Assembly (NCBI GenBank): GCA_038322575.1
Contig: JBBQGB010000007.1
Coordinates: 1-64,000 of the forward strand
DNA length: 64,000 nt
Direction of reading: 5' to 3'
DNA from: JACMOY01 sp038322575
GTDB taxonomy: Bacteria > Actinomycetota > Actinomycetes > Actinomycetales > Angustibacteraceae
Under the pieces are notes generated by a model. That model saw only the letters and a program-made list of their open reading frames with translations, searched no databases and was not told the DNA's origin. The position numbers were made by a program, and so were the translations under genes. Shown piece after piece: positions 1-8,682 of the stretch; the first letter of the stretch is position 1; every line of letters begins with the position of its first letter.

Positions 1-77
1 GCGACGTCCGCACCGAGCGAGCGGTCGTCGGGTCCCCGGTGCGGCCGACGGGACTGCTCCGCGGTGGCGGCTGTCGG

Positions 78-1937
78 TCACCCGGGCGTGTTCTCGAGCA
101 CCCGCCCGTCGGACAGTCGCAGACCGTCGGCGCACCGCGCCTCGACCAGACCACCGCCGTACTGCTGGTTGAACAGCGTCGCGTACCGACCGTCAGCGGC
201 CAGCAGGGTGTCGTGGTCACCCTGCTCGACGACCCGTCCGGCGTCGACGACGAAGATCACGTCAGCCGACCGGATGGTCGACAGCCGGTGGGCGATCGCG
301 ATCGTCGCCCGTCCTCGCATCAGGGGCTCGAGCGCCGACTGCACCAGGCGCTCGGAGACCGTGTCCAGCGCGCTGGTGGCCTCGTCCAGGACGAGCACGC
401 GGGGGTTCTTGAGCAGGACCCGGGCGATCGCGAGGCGCTGCTTCTCGCCCCCCGACAGCCGGTAGCCGCGCTCGCCGACGACCGTGTCGTAGCCGTGCTC
501 GAGCTCGAGGATCCGGTCGTGGATCTGCGCCGCCCTCGCCGCCTCGACCACCTGCTCGGGGGTCGCATCGGGCCTGGCGTACGTCAGGTTCTCGCGGACG
601 GTCGCGTGCACCAGGTAGGTCTCCTGGGTCACCATGCCCACCGCACCGGACAGCGACGCCAGCGTCAGGTCGCGCACGTCGTGCCCGTCGAGCGAGACCG
701 TCCCGGACGCCGGGTCGTACAGCCGCGGGACCAGGTAGCTGATGGTGGTCTTGCCCGCCCCGCTCGCGCCGACCACGGCGGCCAGCTGCCCCGGGCGCAC
801 GTGCAGGTCCAGCCCCTGCAGGGCCCAGCGCCGCGGGCGGTCCGCGCCGGGCTCGGGCTCGCCCTCGTAGGAGAAGTGCACGTCCCGCAGCCGCACCTCA
901 CCGGCCACCTGCTCGACCGGAAGCGTCCGCGCGGTGGCGGACTCGACGATGTCGGCCTCCAGGTCAAGATAGGCGAACACGCGGGTGAACAGCGCCAGGC
1001 TGCTGGTCACCTCGGTGACGGTCTGCAGCAGCTGGCCCAGCGGCATGAACAGCCGCACCTGCAACGTCGTGACCGCGACGACCGTGCCGGCGCTCGGGCC
1101 CGCGCCGCGCGAGAGCTGCACGCCGGCGAGCACGTAGACCAGCACCGGGGTGATCGCGAAGAACGTGGAGACGACGGCGAAGAAGACCCGGCCCACCAGC
1201 TGCTGGCGGACCTGCAGCGCGGCGAGCACCTGGTTGGACTCCTGGTACCGGACGGCGTCCCGCTCCTCGCGGCCGAACACCTTGGCCAGCAGCACGCCGG
1301 AGACCGAGAGCGACTCCTGGGTGATGGCGCTCATCTGCGCCAGCGCGCCCTGCGTCTGACCGGTGATGTCGCGACGCACCCTGCCGACCCGCCCGGTCAG
1401 CCAGATGAACACCGGCAGGAGCACCAGCGACAGCACGGTCATCTGCCACGACAGCAGCAGCATCGCCACGAGGATGCTGACCAGCGTCACGACGTTGCCC
1501 AGCACCGAGCTGGTGGTCTCGGTCACCACCGTCTGCAGCCCGCCGACGTCGTTCTGCAGCCGGCTCTGGATCTCACCGGTCCGGGTGCCGGTGAAGAACC
1601 GCAGCGAGAGCGTCTGCAGGTGCCCGAACAGCCGCACGCGCAGGTCACGCATCACCCACTGACCCACCGTGCTGGTGACGTAGGACTGCCAGACGCCGAG
1701 TGCGGCGGCGAGGATCGTCACGCCGATCATGGCCGCGCACAGCAAGAGCACCAGCCGGAGGTCGACGCCCCCCGCCGCGAAGAGCCCGTCGTCGAAGACG
1801 TTGCGGACCAGCAGCGGGCTGACCACCCCGAGGCCGGAGGTGAGCAGGATCAGCAACCCCACCCCGACGACCTGCCGGCGGTAGGGCCGGAACAACGCGA
1901 AGACCCGGCGCAGCAGCGCGCGATCACCCATCGCCAT
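78..1937 (-). CDS. ABC transporter, fused permease and ATPase (exporter type)
   Basis: This 619-residue half-transporter has an N-terminal six-helix membrane domain (about residues 15-320) followed by an ATPase domain. The ATPase shows Walker A GASGAGKTT, the signature LSGGEKQR, Walker B VLVLDEATSALD and the H-loop IAHRLSTI. Such proteins act as homo- or heterodimers in the plasma membrane and export lipids, peptides or drugs; the substrate cannot be read from the sequence. An ATG at 1937 is used; an in-frame ATG at 1931 is an alternative. It is divergent from the osmoprotectant importer that begins at 2053. A CACCAT hexamer lies 6 bp before the ATG and could be a weak -10. No partner half-transporter is seen in the window, but one could lie left of base 1. 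Confidence 0.9.
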   Translation of the reverse strand: MAMGDRALLRRVFALFRPYRRQVVGVGLLILLTSGLGVVSPLLVRNVFDDGLFAAGGVDLRLVLLLCAAMIGVTILAAALGVWQSYVTSTVGQWVMRDLRVRLFGHLQTLSLRFFTGTRTGEIQSRLQNDVGGLQTVVTETTSSVLGNVVTLVSILVAMLLLSWQMTVLSLVLLPVFIWLTGRVGRVRRDITGQTQGALAQMSAITQESLSVSGVLLAKVFGREERDAVRYQESNQVLAALQVRQQLVGRVFFAVVSTFFAITPVLVYVLAGVQLSRGAGPSAGTVVAVTTLQVRLFMPLGQLLQTVTEVTSSLALFTRVFAYLDLEADIVESATARTLPVEQVAGEVRLRDVHFSYEGEPEPGADRPRRWALQGLDLHVRPGQLAAVVGASGAGKTTISYLVPRLYDPASGTVSLDGHDVRDLTLASLSGAVGMVTQETYLVHATVRENLTYARPDATPEQVVEAARAAQIHDRILELEHGYDTVVGERGYRLSGGEKQRLAIARVLLKNPRVLVLDEATSALDTVSERLVQSALEPLMRGRATIAIAHRLSTIRSADVIFVVDAGRVVEQGDHDTLLAADGRYATLFNQQYGGGLVEARCADGLRLSDGRVLENTPG

Positions 1938-1985
1938 GCGCAGATGGTGACACGGCTGGGCAGGTCAGGACCGGTGCCGGCGGGT

Positions 1986-1991
1986 TAGGGT
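1986..1991 (+). promoter_or_regulatory. Candidate -10 (TAGGGT) of the osmoprotectant importer operon
   Basis: TAGGGT fits the actinobacterial TANNNT -10 and would put the transcription start near 1998, about 55 bases before the GTG at 2053. Inference from motif and position only; I see no convincing -35. Confidence 0.4.
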
Positions 1992-2052
1992 CGTGCTGGC
2001 CAGGACCGCCGCGGTCGCGCTCACCGCGGGCCCATCCCGACAAAGGGGCCAT

Positions 2053-3098
<1,046 letters not shown>

Positions 3099-3099
<1 letters not shown>

Positions 3100-3743
3100 T
3101 GCTGCAGTACCTGAGCACCAGCGGCCCGGCCGTGCTCTCGGCCCTGGGCCAGCACGTCGTCCTCGCGCTGCTGCCGGTGCTGATCGGGCTCGCGATCGCG
3201 CTTCCCGTCGGATACCTCGCCCACCGGTTCAGGTGGCTGTACCCCCCGCTGCTCAGCCTCAGCAGCGTCCTGTACGCCGTCCCGTCCCTGGCCCTGTTCG
3301 TCGTGCTCCCGGTGATCCTGGGCACGCAGATCCTGGACCCGCTCAACATCGTCGTCGCGCTCAGCGTCTACACGGTCGCGCTGCTGGTGCGGACCGTGAT
3401 CGACGGACTGGCGTCGGTGCCGACCGCGGTGACCGCCGCCGCCACGGCGGTCGGGTTCCGGCCGCTCGGGCTGCTGCTGCGCGTCGAGCTGCCGATCGCC
3501 GTCCCGGTGATCCTGGCCGGGCTGCGCGTCGCGACGGTCTCGAACGTGTCGCTGGTCAGCGTCGGCGCCCTGCTCGGCGTCGGCGGTCTCGGGGCGCTGT
3601 TCACCGACGGCCTGCAGCGCAACTACCTGGCGCCCATCATCACCGGCATCGTCCTGTCGGTGCTGCTCGCCCTGGTGCTCGACACGGCGATCGTCGGGGT
3701 GCAGCGGGTGCTCACCCCGTGGTCCCGGGTGGGCAGCCGATGA
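3099..3743 (+). CDS. Osmoprotectant ABC importer, permease subunit 1
   Basis: This 214-residue integral membrane protein of the ProW/OpuCB family has about five to six hydrophobic helices. The cytoplasmic EAA-type loop that docks on the ATPase lies around residues 110-145 (A-T-A-V-G-F then G-L-L-L-R-V-E-L-P). The start ATG overlaps the stop of the ATPase gene by one base and its own stop overlaps the next ATG (ATGA at 3740), so the three are probably translationally coupled. Length matches OpuCB/OpuCD permeases (about 210-230 residues), with no substrate-binding domain fused. Confidence 0.9.
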
Positions 3744-4447
3744 GCGTCGTCTCCGACGTCGCGGCGTTCCTCGTCGACGGCTCGAACTGGCAGCCCGGCA
3801 ACCCCGACGGCATCTCGGCCAGGCTGCTCGAGCACCTGCAGTACACCGGGATCGCGCTCGTCATCGCGGCCGCGGCCGCGATCCCGGTGGGCCTGTACAT
3901 CGGGCACACCGGGCGCTTCGCGTTCGTGGCCATCAACGCGGGCAACGCCGGTCGGGCGCTGCCCACCCTCGGGTTGCTCTCGCTCGTGGTCATCCTCGTC
4001 GGCATCGGGCTGGTGCCGGTCATCGTGGCCCTGGTGGTGCTGGCGATCCCGCCGCTGCTGACGGCGACATACGCGGGGCTGCAGTCCGTCGACCGGGCGA
4101 CCGTCGACGCCGCGCGCGGTCAGGGAATGCGCGAACGGCAGGTGCTGCTTCGCACTGAGGTGCCCATCGCCCTGCCGATCCTGATGTCCGGCGTCCGCAA
4201 CGCCACGTTGCAGGTCGTCGCCACGGCGACCGTCGCGGCGTACGTCGCGCTCGGCGGCTTCGGTCGGTTCCTCGTCGACGGCCTCGCCGTCCGCGAGTAC
4301 GCGCAGGTGGTCGCGGGCGCCGTCCTGGTGGCCACGCTCGCGATCGTCCTGGACCTGCTGCTGGCCTGCGTGCAGCGGCTGGTCGTCTCACCCGGCGTCT
4401 CCGGACGCGCCCTCACCCGCACCACCCCTCGAAAGGTGACCCCATGA
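3740..4447 (+). CDS. Osmoprotectant ABC importer, permease subunit 2
   Basis: The second permease, 235 residues, is paralogous to the one before it. It has five to six hydrophobic segments and an EAA-type loop near residues 115-150 (ARGQGMRERQVLLRTEVPIA), where A-R-G-x-G and E-x-P-x-A match the family. It presumably forms a heterodimer with the first permease, as OpuCB and OpuCD do. It overlaps the preceding gene and the following lipoprotein gene by four bases each (ATGA). Confidence 0.9.
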   Translation: MSVVSDVAAFLVDGSNWQPGNPDGISARLLEHLQYTGIALVIAAAAAIPVGLYIGHTGRFAFVAINAGNAGRALPTLGLLSLVVILVGIGLVPVIVALVVLAIPPLLTATYAGLQSVDRATVDAARGQGMRERQVLLRTEVPIALPILMSGVRNATLQVVATATVAAYVALGGFGRFLVDGLAVREYAQVVAGAVLVATLAIVLDLLLACVQRLVVSPGVSGRALTRTTPRKVTP

Positions 4448-5370
4448 CCCCCCTGCCCACTCGACGCGCCGCACTGGTCGGCACCCTGGCTGCTGCGGCG
4501 CTCGCCCTGAGCGCCTGCGGGGGGTCCGACGCGCTGACCCCGCAGGCGACGTCCGCGAGCTCCGCACCCGCGGACACCATCGTGGTCGGTTCGGCCAACT
4601 TCCCCGAGAACGTCCTGCTGGCGCAGATGTACGCCTCGGCGCTGAAGGCCAAGGGCGTCAAGGTCAGCACCAAGCTCAACATCGGGTCGCGCGAGACCTA
4701 CATCCCCGCGCTGCAGGACGGCTCGATCGACCTGCTGCCCGAGTACAACGGCAACCTGCTCAGCTACTTCAGCAAGACGCCCAAGGCCACCGATCCGCAG
4801 GGTGTGTACGACGAGCTGAAGTCCGCGCTGCCCGCGGAGCTCACCGTGCTCGAGCAGGCCTCCGCCGAGGACAAGGACACGCTGACCGTCACCAAGGCGA
4901 CTGCTGCGAAGTACTCGCTGGCCTCGATCGCCGACCTCAAGGGCAAGAGCGAGAACCTCGTGCTCGGCGCCGGTCCCGAGTTCAAGTCGCGCCGCGCCGG
5001 CCTCGTCGGCCTCAAGGACGTGTACGGCCTCACCTTCAAGCAGTTCAAGCCGCTGGACATCGGCGGTCCGCTCACCGTCAGTGCCCTCAAGGGCGGTCAG
5101 ATCGACGTCGCCAACCTGTTCTCGACCGACTCGGCCATCGTCACGAACGGGTTCGTCCCCCTGACGGACCCCCAGAACGTCTTCCTGGCCCAGAACATCG
5201 TCCCGCTCATCACCGCGAAGAAGGTGTCGCCGACCGTCACGTCGACGCTGAACGCGCTGTCGGCCAAGCTGACCACCGAGGTGCTGACCGCTGAGGTGAA
5301 GAAGGTGCAGGTCGACAAGCAGGACCCCGCCACCGTCGCTGACGCCTGGGTGAAGGCCAACCTCGGCTGA
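4444..5370 (+). CDS. Osmoprotectant substrate-binding lipoprotein
   Basis: A 308-residue exported solute-binding protein of the OpuAC/OsmF (ProX) superfamily, which captures the osmolyte outside the membrane. It starts with a lipoprotein signal peptide carrying R-R at residues 7-8 and a lipobox L-S-A-C with the modified cysteine at residue 25, followed by a Ser/Ala linker. The mature part begins with the family-typical I-V-V-G-S-A-N-F-P-E-N and keeps L-P-E-Y-N-G-N near residues 99-105. As the fourth gene with a 4-bp overlap, it completes a minimal importer (ATPase, two permeases, binding protein). Which osmolyte it prefers cannot be told. Confidence 0.92.
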   Translation: MTPLPTRRAALVGTLAAAALALSACGGSDALTPQATSASSAPADTIVVGSANFPENVLLAQMYASALKAKGVKVSTKLNIGSRETYIPALQDGSIDLLPEYNGNLLSYFSKTPKATDPQGVYDELKSALPAELTVLEQASAEDKDTLTVTKATAAKYSLASIADLKGKSENLVLGAGPEFKSRRAGLVGLKDVYGLTFKQFKPLDIGGPLTVSALKGGQIDVANLFSTDSAIVTNGFVPLTDPQNVFLAQNIVPLITAKKVSPTVTSTLNALSAKLTTEVLTAEVKKVQVDKQDPATVADAWVKANLG

Positions 5371-5407
5371 CCGCGGGCGTCGGGGGCGTCGTCCGGGTCA
5401 CGAGCCC

Positions 5408-5413
5408 TATGCT
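5408..5413 (+). promoter_or_regulatory. Candidate -10 (TATGCT) for leaderless zwf
   Basis: TATGCT followed by 7 bp and then ATG 5421. This spacing puts the transcription start at or next to the start codon. Confidence 0.5.
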
Positions 5414-5420
5414 CGCGGCC

Positions 5421-6857
5421 ATGGATGACGCCCACGTCGTCGTGCTCTTCGGAGCCATGGGGGACCTGGCCCGGCGCAAGCTGCTGCCGGGCCTGCTGCA
5501 CCTGTTCCTCGCCGGCATGATCACCGACGTGCGCATCGTCGGCACCTCGCTCGAGGACGTCGACGACGCAGCCTTCGTCGAGCACACCCGCGCGGCCGTG
5601 GCCGAGTTCAGCACCCGGCCGATGACCGACGAGCAGTGGACGACGTTCGCCGGGTTCCTGCGCTACGTGCCCGGCAGCGGTGGGGCACCGGCGCTGAGGG
5701 CGGCGGTGACCGCGGCCGAGGGCGAGCTGGCCGGCACGCCCCGCAGGCTGCACTACCTCAGCGTGCCGCCGAAGGCTGCCCTCGCCGTCGTCGCGCTGCT
5801 AGACGAGGCGGGGCTGGTCGAGCGCAGCCGGATCATCATGGAGAAGCCCTTCGGCACCGACCTCGCGTCGGCCAAGGCCCTGAACCACGCGCTGCACCAG
5901 GTGTTCACCGAGGAGCAGATCTTCCGCATCGACCACTTCCTGGGCAAGGAGGCCGCGCAGAACATCCTCGCCTTCCGGTTCGGCAACGGCCTGTTCGAGC
6001 CGATCTGGCACCGCAACCACATCGACCACGTGCAGATCGACGTCCCCGAGACGCTGGGGCTGAACAACCGGGCCGCCTTCTACGAGTCGACCGGCGCGTA
6101 CCGCGACATGGTCGTGACGCACCTGTTCCAGGTGCTCGCGTTCACGGCGATGGAACCGCCGACGGCCCTGGAACCCCGGGCGATCAGCGAGGAGAAGAAC
6201 AAGGTCTTCCGGTCGATGGTGCCGCTCGACCCGGCCGGCGTCGTCCGCGGGCAGTACAACGGCTACCGCGACGAGGGCGGTGTGGCGCCCGAGTCCGACA
6301 CCGAGACGTTCGTGGCGCTGCGGTGCTACATCGACAACTGGCGCTGGGCCGGCGTCCCGTTCTACCTGCGCACGGGCAAGCGTCTGGCCGAAGGCGCGCG
6401 GATCATCTCGATCGCGTTCAAGGAACCGCCGCGCAGCATGTTCCCGGCCAACTCGGGCCTGGGCGCCCACGGCCCCGACCACCTGACGTTCGACCTGGCC
6501 GACTCCTCGAAGATGTCGCTGTCGTTCTACGGCAAGCGTCCCGGCCCCGGCATGAAGCTGGACAAGGTCAGCATGCAGTTCGCCACCAAGGAGACCAGCT
6601 GGGCGGGCTCGGTGCTCGAGGCCTACGAACGGCTGATCCACGACGCGATCCGCGGCGACCACACGCTGTTCACCAGCGCCGAGGGCATCGAGCGGGTCTG
6701 GGAGGTCTCGACCCCGTTGATCGAGAACCCCCCACCGGTGCGGCCCTACCCGCCCGGCTCGTGGGGACCCAACGCGATCCACCAGCTGGTGGCCCCCGGC
6801 GCCTGGCGGCTGCCGTTCGAGCGCACCTGGCGCGACCCCAACCCGCTCGGCTCCTGA
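5421..6857 (+). CDS. zwf: Glucose-6-phosphate 1-dehydrogenase
   Basis: This enzyme oxidises glucose 6-phosphate to 6-phosphogluconolactone with NADP+ (or NAD+), the first step of the oxidative pentose phosphate pathway. The 478-residue protein carries the substrate-binding signature RIDHFLGKE near residues 172-180. The N-terminal dinucleotide motif reads GAMGDLARRKL, with Met where most enzymes have Ser. ATG 5421 was chosen because a TATGCT -10 lies 7 bp upstream and no ribosome binding site is visible; an in-frame ATG exists at 5409. Unlike the usual actinobacterial zwf, it is not beside tal, opcA or pgl here, so it may be a second, stand-alone copy. It runs convergently with the dehydrogenase gene ending at 7101. 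Confidence 0.93.
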   Translation: MDDAHVVVLFGAMGDLARRKLLPGLLHLFLAGMITDVRIVGTSLEDVDDAAFVEHTRAAVAEFSTRPMTDEQWTTFAGFLRYVPGSGGAPALRAAVTAAEGELAGTPRRLHYLSVPPKAALAVVALLDEAGLVERSRIIMEKPFGTDLASAKALNHALHQVFTEEQIFRIDHFLGKEAAQNILAFRFGNGLFEPIWHRNHIDHVQIDVPETLGLNNRAAFYESTGAYRDMVVTHLFQVLAFTAMEPPTALEPRAISEEKNKVFRSMVPLDPAGVVRGQYNGYRDEGGVAPESDTETFVALRCYIDNWRWAGVPFYLRTGKRLAEGARIISIAFKEPPRSMFPANSGLGAHGPDHLTFDLADSSKMSLSFYGKRPGPGMKLDKVSMQFATKETSWAGSVLEAYERLIHDAIRGDHTLFTSAEGIERVWEVSTPLIENPPPVRPYPPGSWGPNAIHQLVAPGAWRLPFERTWRDPNPLGS

Positions 6858-6917
6858 CCCCGCCGCTCCCCGCCAGCCCCACGCCGTCCGCCATCCCAGT
6901 CGCGTTCGGCCCCTGTC

Positions 6918-7005
6918 GTGATCGCGGGGGCACCCCACTCCAACCATCAACTCCGCGGGGGCACCCCACTCCACTAGGAACGCAGAGGGGTGCCCCCGCG
7001 ATCAC
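6918..7005. terminator. Inverted repeat with 19-bp perfect arms, likely bidirectional terminator
   Basis: Arms at 6918-6936 and 6987-7005 are perfect reverse complements (gtgatcgcgggggcacccc and its complement). The left core is also repeated directly: a 20-bp sequence at 6923-6942 recurs at 6954-6973. There are therefore two direct copies and one inverted copy of a GC-rich core, so two alternative hairpins are possible. It sits between the convergent stops at 6857 and 7101. There is no T-tract. The rest of 6858-7100 holds nothing I recognise. Confidence 0.6.
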
Positions 7006-7100
7006 CTCGAGCTGGAGCGAAACGGCACGGGGTGGGTGCGATCGCTACGGCGGCGCGACCGGAGAGCGCCGACCCCGGCCGTACGTCGGCCCGGCTCGCC

Positions 7101-8027
7101 TCAGGGGACGCTGATGGCGACCTTGCCGCGCACGTGGCCCTGCTCGACCAGCTGCTGGGCCGCGGCGGCCTCGGCGAGCGGGAAGGTCGCGGCCAGCTCG
7201 ATCCGCAGGGTGCCCGCGTCGACGAGGTCGGCGAGCGACTCCAGCCCGGGCGCGTCGGGGCGCACGAACGCGTAGATGCCGCCGAAGCCGAGCACCGTGG
7301 CGCCGTCGACGACCGAGACGATGCGGTCGGTGCTGCGGGCCAGCTGCGGGCTCAGCGCCAGGGCCTCCCCACCGACGTAGTCCAGGACGACGTCCACGCC
7401 CTCGGGCGCCAGCGCGCGCACCCGCTCGACCAGCCCGTCGCCGTACGCGACAGGCTCGGCGCCCAGGCCGCGCACGTGGTCGTGGTTGCCCTCGCTGGCA
7501 GTGCCGATGACCCGCGCACCGCGCGCTGCGGCGAGCTGGACGGCGAACGAGCCGACACCACCCGCCGCGGCGTGCACCAGGACGACGTCCCCGGCACCCA
7601 CGCCGGCCAGGTCGATCGACTGCAGCGCGGTGAGCCCGGCGAGCGGCAGCGCCGCCGCCTGCTCGAACGAGACGGACGCCGGCTTGCGCGCCAGGTGCCG
7701 CGGGTGGGCTGCGACGAGCTCGGCGTAGGTGCCGTGCTCGATCGAGTCCTTGCGCACGTACCCGATGACCTCGTCGCCGACGGCGTAGCCGCGGACGGCG
7801 GGGCCGACGGCCTCGACCACACCGGCGACGTCCCATCCGGCGATGATCGGCAGGTGCGAGACGAAGGCCCCCTGCAGGTAGCCCTCGCGGATCTTGTAGT
7901 CGACCGGGTTGACACTGGCGGCGCGAACGCGCACCAGGACGTAGTCGGGACCCACGATCGGGTCGGGCTGCTCGGTCAGCTCGAGGACGTCAGGGCCGCC
8001 GTAGGACGCGAAGGTGATGGCTCTCAT
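7101..8027 (-). CDS. NAD(P)H:quinone oxidoreductase-like medium-chain dehydrogenase
   Basis: A 308-residue zinc-independent member of the MDR superfamily (quinone oxidoreductase/zeta-crystallin group). It opens MRAITFASYGGPDVLEL, has the GroES-like half with A-S-V-N-P-V-D-Y near residue 45, and the Rossmann motif AAAGGVGSFAVQLA near residues 148-161. Structural-zinc cysteines are absent. Members reduce quinones or activated double bonds with NADPH; the natural substrate is unknown. ATG 8027 starts the conserved N-terminus; the open frame extends upstream to 8126 without homology. It shares an orientation with the PPOX gene 50 bp upstream. Confidence 0.87.
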   Translation of the reverse strand: MRAITFASYGGPDVLELTEQPDPIVGPDYVLVRVRAASVNPVDYKIREGYLQGAFVSHLPIIAGWDVAGVVEAVGPAVRGYAVGDEVIGYVRKDSIEHGTYAELVAAHPRHLARKPASVSFEQAAALPLAGLTALQSIDLAGVGAGDVVLVHAAAGGVGSFAVQLAAARGARVIGTASEGNHDHVRGLGAEPVAYGDGLVERVRALAPEGVDVVLDYVGGEALALSPQLARSTDRIVSVVDGATVLGFGGIYAFVRPDAPGLESLADLVDAGTLRIELAATFPLAEAAAAQQLVEQGHVRGKVAISVP

Positions 8028-8077
8028 GGGGGCGACAACCCGCGAGGGGCCGCGATGCTTCCGCCGGTGGGCCCAGG

Positions 8078-8539
8078 TCAGTCGACCAGTCGCGCCGGGA
8101 AGCCGCCGGTGGCGACCGGTCCCCACCGGGTCGGGGTGACCCGCAGCAGCGACTTGCCCTGGCGCGTCATCGCCGCGCGGTACTCGTCCCAGTCCGGGTG
8201 CTCACCCGAGATCGCGCGGTAGTAGTCGACCAGCGGCTCGAGCGCCTCGGGCAGGTCGAGCACCTCGCAGGTTCCGTCGACCTGCACCCACGGGCCGTCC
8301 CAGTCGTCGGACAGGACGACGACGCTCACCTGCGGGTCGCGGCGCGCGTTGGCGGTCTTGGCCCGCTCGGGGTAGGTCGAGATGACCAGCCGCCCCCGAT
8401 CGTCGACACCACCGCTGACCGGCGAGGCCTGCGGCGACCCGTCGGCGCGGTGGGTGATCAGCAGCAGGTGGTGCCGGGGACGCACGAAATCCAGCAGCGC
8501 GGCGCGGTCGACGTCGGTGGTGGTGGCGATGGAGGGCAT
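8078..8539 (-). CDS. PPOX-class (F420- or FMN-dependent) flavin-fold protein
   Basis: A 153-residue protein with the pyridoxamine-5'-phosphate-oxidase-like split barrel. Motifs include H-H-L-L-L-I-T-H-R-A-D-G-S-P-Q-A-S-P-V near residues 24-42, then R-L-V-I-S-T-Y-P-E-R-A-K-T-A-N, the usual signature of the PPOX-class F420-dependent family of actinobacteria. Members reduce small ligands with reduced F420 or bind flavin; no substrate can be assigned. The conserved start is ATG 8539, although the frame is open to 9127 inside antisense pyc sequence. A CAGGAT hexamer ends 6 bp before the ATG, a weak leaderless -10. It is divergent from pyc. Confidence 0.8.
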   Translation of the reverse strand: MPSIATTTDVDRAALLDFVRPRHHLLLITHRADGSPQASPVSGGVDDRGRLVISTYPERAKTANARRDPQVSVVVLSDDWDGPWVQVDGTCEVLDLPEALEPLVDYYRAISGEHPDWDEYRAAMTRQGKSLLRVTPTRWGPVATGGFPARLVD

Positions 8540-8617
8540 GCGCCGATCCTGCCACCCGGCGCTCTGGCGGGCCCGTCCGCATCGCGAGAGCGCGGTCCCG
8601 CCCCCTGGACGGCTCGG

Positions 8618-8623
8618 TAGGCT
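8618..8623 (+). promoter_or_regulatory. Candidate -10 (TAGGCT) of pyc
   Basis: TAGGCT at 8618-8623 gives a predicted transcript start near 8630 and an untranslated leader of about 50 bases that includes GGAGGT at 8673-8678, five bases before ATG 8683. Confidence 0.4.
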
Positions 8624-8682
8624 CGCGACCAGCCTCACCGGCGGCGCTGGTGCGCCGTCCGGCCGACTCACCGGAGGTGCCG

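Noticed and set aside
39..1988. A 649-codon open frame on the plus strand over the ABC exporter gene
   Set aside because: It is antisense to a protein with complete ABC motifs; its translation is a low-complexity Arg/Gly/His/Asp sequence typical of frame shadows in GC-rich DNA. The same reasoning removed the other long opposite-strand frames, such as 24275-27853, 38761-41061 and 47861-50920.
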